64,000 nt of DNA from Paenibacillus sp. 32352 (lineage in GTDB: Bacteria > Bacillota > Bacilli > Paenibacillales > NBRC-103111), in the NCBI RefSeq assembly GCF_002042965.1, contig NZ_MZNT01000003.1, positions 558,001-622,000 on the forward strand, read 5' to 3'. Each line of letters opens with the position of its first letter. Positions within the stretch are counted from its first letter, which is position 1. Positions 61,193 through 64,000 of the stretch are shown here, one piece after another. The notes beneath the pieces are model-generated. The model did no database searches. It saw only the letters and a list, made by a program, of their open reading frames with translations, and was not told where the DNA came from. A program made the translations under genes and the position numbers.

Positions 61193-63208
61193 ATGAGCTT
61201 ACCTAATTCAATTGGCATTAGAAATATCGGCATTGTTGCTCACGTCGACGCCGGGAAGACAACAACGACCGAACATATGCTGTTCGAGAGCGGACGGATT
61301 CGTTCCCTTGGCAGGGTAGACGCAGGGACAGCCCAGACCGACTGGCTGGATGTGGAGCGGGAACGGGGCATATCCGTTCGTGCAGCGACCACCGTATTTC
61401 AATGGAACGGATGCACGGTGAATTTGATCGATACGCCGGGACACGTCGATTTTTCATCGGAGGTGGAGCGGTCGCTGCGGGTACTGGACGGTGCCATTCT
61501 TATCGTTTCGGCGGTCGAGGGCGTTCAAGCCCATACGGAAACGCTGTGGAATGCGCTTCGCACGCTGCGAATCCCGACGATAATCCTGATCAACAAAATG
61601 GATCGAATCGGCGCCGACGCACAACGCGTCTTGAAGGAAATGAACCAATATTTATCGCCGGATCTTATTCCCGTCCAGCTGTACGATGGAGTCGAGGAAT
61701 CCTTCCATGGCGTACGGGGACTGAGGGAAGGTCTAGAAACCGAAGAGCCTCATCGAATGAAGGCGATGCAGCAGCTTTATGAAGGCGTGCTGGAGCGATT
61801 GGCCGAACACGACGAGTCGCTGCTGCATTCCTATATTAGCGGAGAAGCGGTGCCGGAATCGGTATTATTCGAGCGATTAACCGGTCTTACCCGCCAAGCG
61901 GTTGTTTATCCGGTTCTGTTCGGTGCGGCCAGCAAAGGGGTAGGCATACGGGAACTGATGAATGCCATTGTCGACTACTTGCCCCCGCCTGCGGGGAAAC
62001 CGGAGAATCCGCTCTCGGGAGTCGTATTCCGTCTGGAACGGGATAAGGCGATGGGAAAAATTGCGATGGTTCGTTTGTACGGGGGACGTATACAAAATCG
62101 GGACGTTGTTCGCAATACGACCCAAGAGATGGACGAGAAGGTAACCCAAATCCGCAAAGTTCATGCAGGGCATCATGAGGATGTAGGGATTCTCGAAGCC
62201 GGGGATATTGCGGGCGTATGCGGGCTAAGCCGTGTCCGAATCGGGGATGTCATTGGGGATCCCGGCGCTGTTCCTCCGGCCCACAGGCTCACTACGCCGC
62301 TGCTGACGGTGCAGGTAAGTCCTGTTCAATCATCAGACTATCCTCAGCTTGTAGCTGCTTTGCAGGAGCTTTCCGACGAGGACCCGCTGCTGGACCTGCA
62401 ATGGCATCAGGAGGAACGGGAGCTGCATATCAAAATTATGGGCCCGATCCAGCTGGAGGTGCTGACTCATGCCTTGCAGACCCGATTCGGTTTGCAGGCG
62501 GCTTTCGGACAGCCGACTGTCATATACAAGGAAACGCCGTCGCGCTCCGGCTTCGGCTTCGTCGCTTATACCATGCCTAAGCCTTGCTGGGCTATATTGA
62601 AGTTTCACATCGAGCCTGGACCGAGAGGAAGCGGGCTCGCGTACCGGTCGATGGTGAAGCCGGAGAGGCTGCTGCCCGGCTATCAGAACGAGGTGGCCCG
62701 GAGAGTTCCCGAAGCGCTGCAGCAGGGACTGCGGGGGTGGGAGGTAACCGATCTGAAAGTGACGCTGGTCGATGGAGAACATCACGTCTGGCATACGCAT
62801 CCGCTTGATTTCGTACTAGCAGCCCCGATGGGGATCATGGATGGTTTGGCCAACACGGGGACAACCCTGATGGAGCCGTATCTGCATTTTCGAATTACCG
62901 CACCGGAGGAAGCGAACGGTAAAATTATGCACGAGCTCGTACTGATGCGTGCCGTATTCGACTATCCGGTCATTCATGGCGAGCGGTTTACGGTAGAAGG
63001 CACGATTCCGGCAGCTACATCGCTTGATTTTCCTGTCAAGCTAAGTACGTTAACAGGCGGCAGGGGAACCTTCACGACACGCTTTGACGGCTATAGAGAA
63101 TGTCCGGCGGGTATGGAGATTACTAGACCGCGCCGGGGAGTCAATCCGCTCGATACGGCGAAATATATTCTTAGTATGCGAAATGCATTAGGCGCTCAAC
63201 GATCCTAG
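61193..63208 (+). CDS. TetM/TetO-like ribosome-protection GTPase (EF-G superfamily)
   Basis: 671 residues, as in tetracycline ribosome-protection proteins (~640) rather than EF-G (~690). GTPase motifs: GIVAHVDAGKTTTTE (G1), DTPGHVDF (G3), INKMDR (G4). The C-terminal block has EGTIPAATSLDFPVKLSTLTGGRGTF and ITRPRRG, typical of TetM/TetO/OtrA tails. It would displace tetracycline-type inhibitors or rescue stalled ribosomes; resistance cannot be inferred from sequence. The start region has an unusual hairpin before the ATG. Confidence 0.85.
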   Translation: MSLPNSIGIRNIGIVAHVDAGKTTTTEHMLFESGRIRSLGRVDAGTAQTDWLDVERERGISVRAATTVFQWNGCTVNLIDTPGHVDFSSEVERSLRVLDGAILIVSAVEGVQAHTETLWNALRTLRIPTIILINKMDRIGADAQRVLKEMNQYLSPDLIPVQLYDGVEESFHGVRGLREGLETEEPHRMKAMQQLYEGVLERLAEHDESLLHSYISGEAVPESVLFERLTGLTRQAVVYPVLFGAASKGVGIRELMNAIVDYLPPPAGKPENPLSGVVFRLERDKAMGKIAMVRLYGGRIQNRDVVRNTTQEMDEKVTQIRKVHAGHHEDVGILEAGDIAGVCGLSRVRIGDVIGDPGAVPPAHRLTTPLLTVQVSPVQSSDYPQLVAALQELSDEDPLLDLQWHQEERELHIKIMGPIQLEVLTHALQTRFGLQAAFGQPTVIYKETPSRSGFGFVAYTMPKPCWAILKFHIEPGPRGSGLAYRSMVKPERLLPGYQNEVARRVPEALQQGLRGWEVTDLKVTLVDGEHHVWHTHPLDFVLAAPMGIMDGLANTGTTLMEPYLHFRITAPEEANGKIMHELVLMRAVFDYPVIHGERFTVEGTIPAATSLDFPVKLSTLTGGRGTFTTRFDGYRECPAGMEITRPRRGVNPLDTAKYILSMRNALGAQRS

Positions 63209-63262
63209 ACATAAAGGTTGGTAATCTAGGAAATCACAGGAATGAAGAGGAGGCTTAAAGAT

Positions 63263-64000
63263 ATGTTGACTCGTCAAGTCGGCCGATTGGGACATCAGAG
63301 CTCCGTCGTGATGTTTGGGGCAGCAAGCTTGGGCAATGTGACGCAGGGTGAAGCGGATGAATCGATCTCGTTCGCTTTGCAGCACGGTATCAACCATTTT
63401 GATACCGCTGCAAGCTACGGTGATGCGGAGCTTAGAATGGGGCCATGGATGCCCAAAATCCGCAGCGATATTTTTCTGGCGACCAAAACCGGGGAACGAA
63501 CGAAGGAACAAGCGAAAGCACAAATTTATCGTTCCCTGGAACGGCTCCAAACCGATCATCTCGATTTGCTGCAGCTGCATGCGGTTGGAACGATCGAGGA
63601 GCTGAATAAGTGCACAGCGAAGGGTGGTGCGCTGGAAGCGCTGCTTGAGGCCAAGGAGGAAGGTGTCGTGAGGGCTATCGGCATTACAGGCCATGGGCAT
63701 TTGGCTCCGTCAACCCATCTGGAGGCGCTTAACCGATTTCCATTCGATACGGTGCTGCTGCCGTTAAATTATTATCTGTATTCCCTTCCGGAGTACCGCA
63801 CGGCGTTTGATGCACTGCTGGAGGAGGCCGGAAGGCAGAACACAGCGGTGAGGGTGATCAAGGCTATTGCGAAGGGGCCTTGGGGCGAACAGCAGGAGCG
63901 CAATTATGCAACGTGGTACGAGCCGTTCGACCGCCAGGAAATTATCGATGCCTGTGTCCGTTTTGTATTGTCGTTCCAAGGGATTGCCGGCTTCGCCAGC
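63263..64000 (+). CDS. Aldo/keto reductase, cut by window end
   Basis: 246 residues seen, no stop in the window. ATG 63263 follows GAGGAGG. Barrel start [22 protein letters not shown], catalytic Tyr in [16 protein letters not shown], Lys in FLATKTGER and His in [11 protein letters not shown] second AKR in this run, 54 bases after the TetM-like gene; not a close copy of the first. Product class certain; substrate unknown. Confidence 0.9.
   Translation, partial: MLTRQVGRLGHQSSVVMFGAASLGNVTQGEADESISFALQHGINHFDTAASYGDAELRMGPWMPKIRSDIFLATKTGERTKEQAKAQIYRSLERLQTDHLDLLQLHAVGTIEELNKCTAKGGALEALLEAKEEGVVRAIGITGHGHLAPSTHLEALNRFPFDTVLLPLNYYLYSLPEYRTAFDALLEEAGRQNTAVRVIKAIAKGPWGEQQERNYATWYEPFDRQEIIDACVRFVLSFQGIAGFAS

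Noticed and set aside
1..64000. CRISPR arrays, tRNA/rRNA genes, insertion sequences, prophage, toxin-antitoxin or defence genes
   Set aside because: Looked for repeat-spacer periodicity, CCA-ended cloverleaf blocks, transposase DDE patterns and known defence motifs; none was convincing.

Overview
The window reads as a chromosomal segment of a Paenibacillus-like member of the Bacillales. The evidence is strong AGGAGG-type ribosome sites with frequent GTG and TTG starts, many compact rho-independent terminators, a FapR-type operator before a fabH gene, a yvgKLM-like molybdate cluster, a YtaF-like protein, paired AraC regulators and a pectin/uronate theme. I saw no rRNA, tRNA, CRISPR array, transposase, integrase or phage gene. 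Both ends cut a gene: an AraC regulator at the left edge and an aldo/keto reductase at the right edge.

Layout. 0-6 kb: the AraC fragment, a single-span LTA-synthase-like sulfatase, and a heterodimeric ABC exporter pair. 6-14 kb: a Gfo/Idh/MocA dehydrogenase, a stand-alone MmyB-like sensor domain without its HTH, a heparinase II/III-type lyase, an intracellular pectinesterase, a DeoR regulator and an amidase. 14-29 kb: small enzymes (GNATs, an NAT-like protein, CoaD, PgsA-like, three NUDIX, APH-like, DUF402, DinB, MmcQ/YjbR), the yvgK-modA-modB cluster with a tandem decamer operator, an HTH-DUF1232 protein divergent from YtaF, a KinB-like kinase and a PfpI-like protein. 29-36 kb: an SgrR-like regulator divergent from a 51-residue membrane microprotein, then ppdK, ndk and an M29 aminopeptidase. 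36-45.4 kb: two paralogous AraC regulators, a second Gfo/Idh/MocA dehydrogenase, a membrane-targeted cyclophilin, an AbrB-family membrane protein and the uxaE-uxaC pair; two copies of a long fold-back repeat lie in intergenic gaps here. 45.4-64 kb: an ANKH/MATE-like membrane protein, FrnE-like DsbA, a KapD-like exonuclease, thrC, an MFS exporter with divergent XRE-cupin regulator, a TolB-like protein, fabH, msrAB, an ECF sigma with two DUF4367 membrane partners, a VrrA/YqfQ-like protein, and a glyoxalase / aldo-keto reductase / TetM-like GTPase / aldo-keto reductase run.

How genes work together. Pectinesterase, the heparinase-type lyase, the two Gfo/Idh/MocA dehydrogenases and UxaC/UxaE fit a plant-polysaccharide (pectin, uronate) lifestyle: galacturonate to tagaturonate (UxaC), then tagaturonate to fructuronate (UxaE). 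Several regulator/target pairs can be read from divergent promoters with visible repeats (yvgK/modAB, sgrR/microprotein, XRE-cupin/MFS, AraC/Gfo-Idh, AraC/uxaEC).

I did not find a clear new multi-gene system such as a defence island. The best candidates for new biology are the fold-back repeat family, a hairpin that bridges an over-long Shine-Dalgarno spacer before the TetM-like gene, the HTH-less MmyB protein, the SgrR-microprotein unit, and the four-decamer operator. All coordinates and counts were read by hand.
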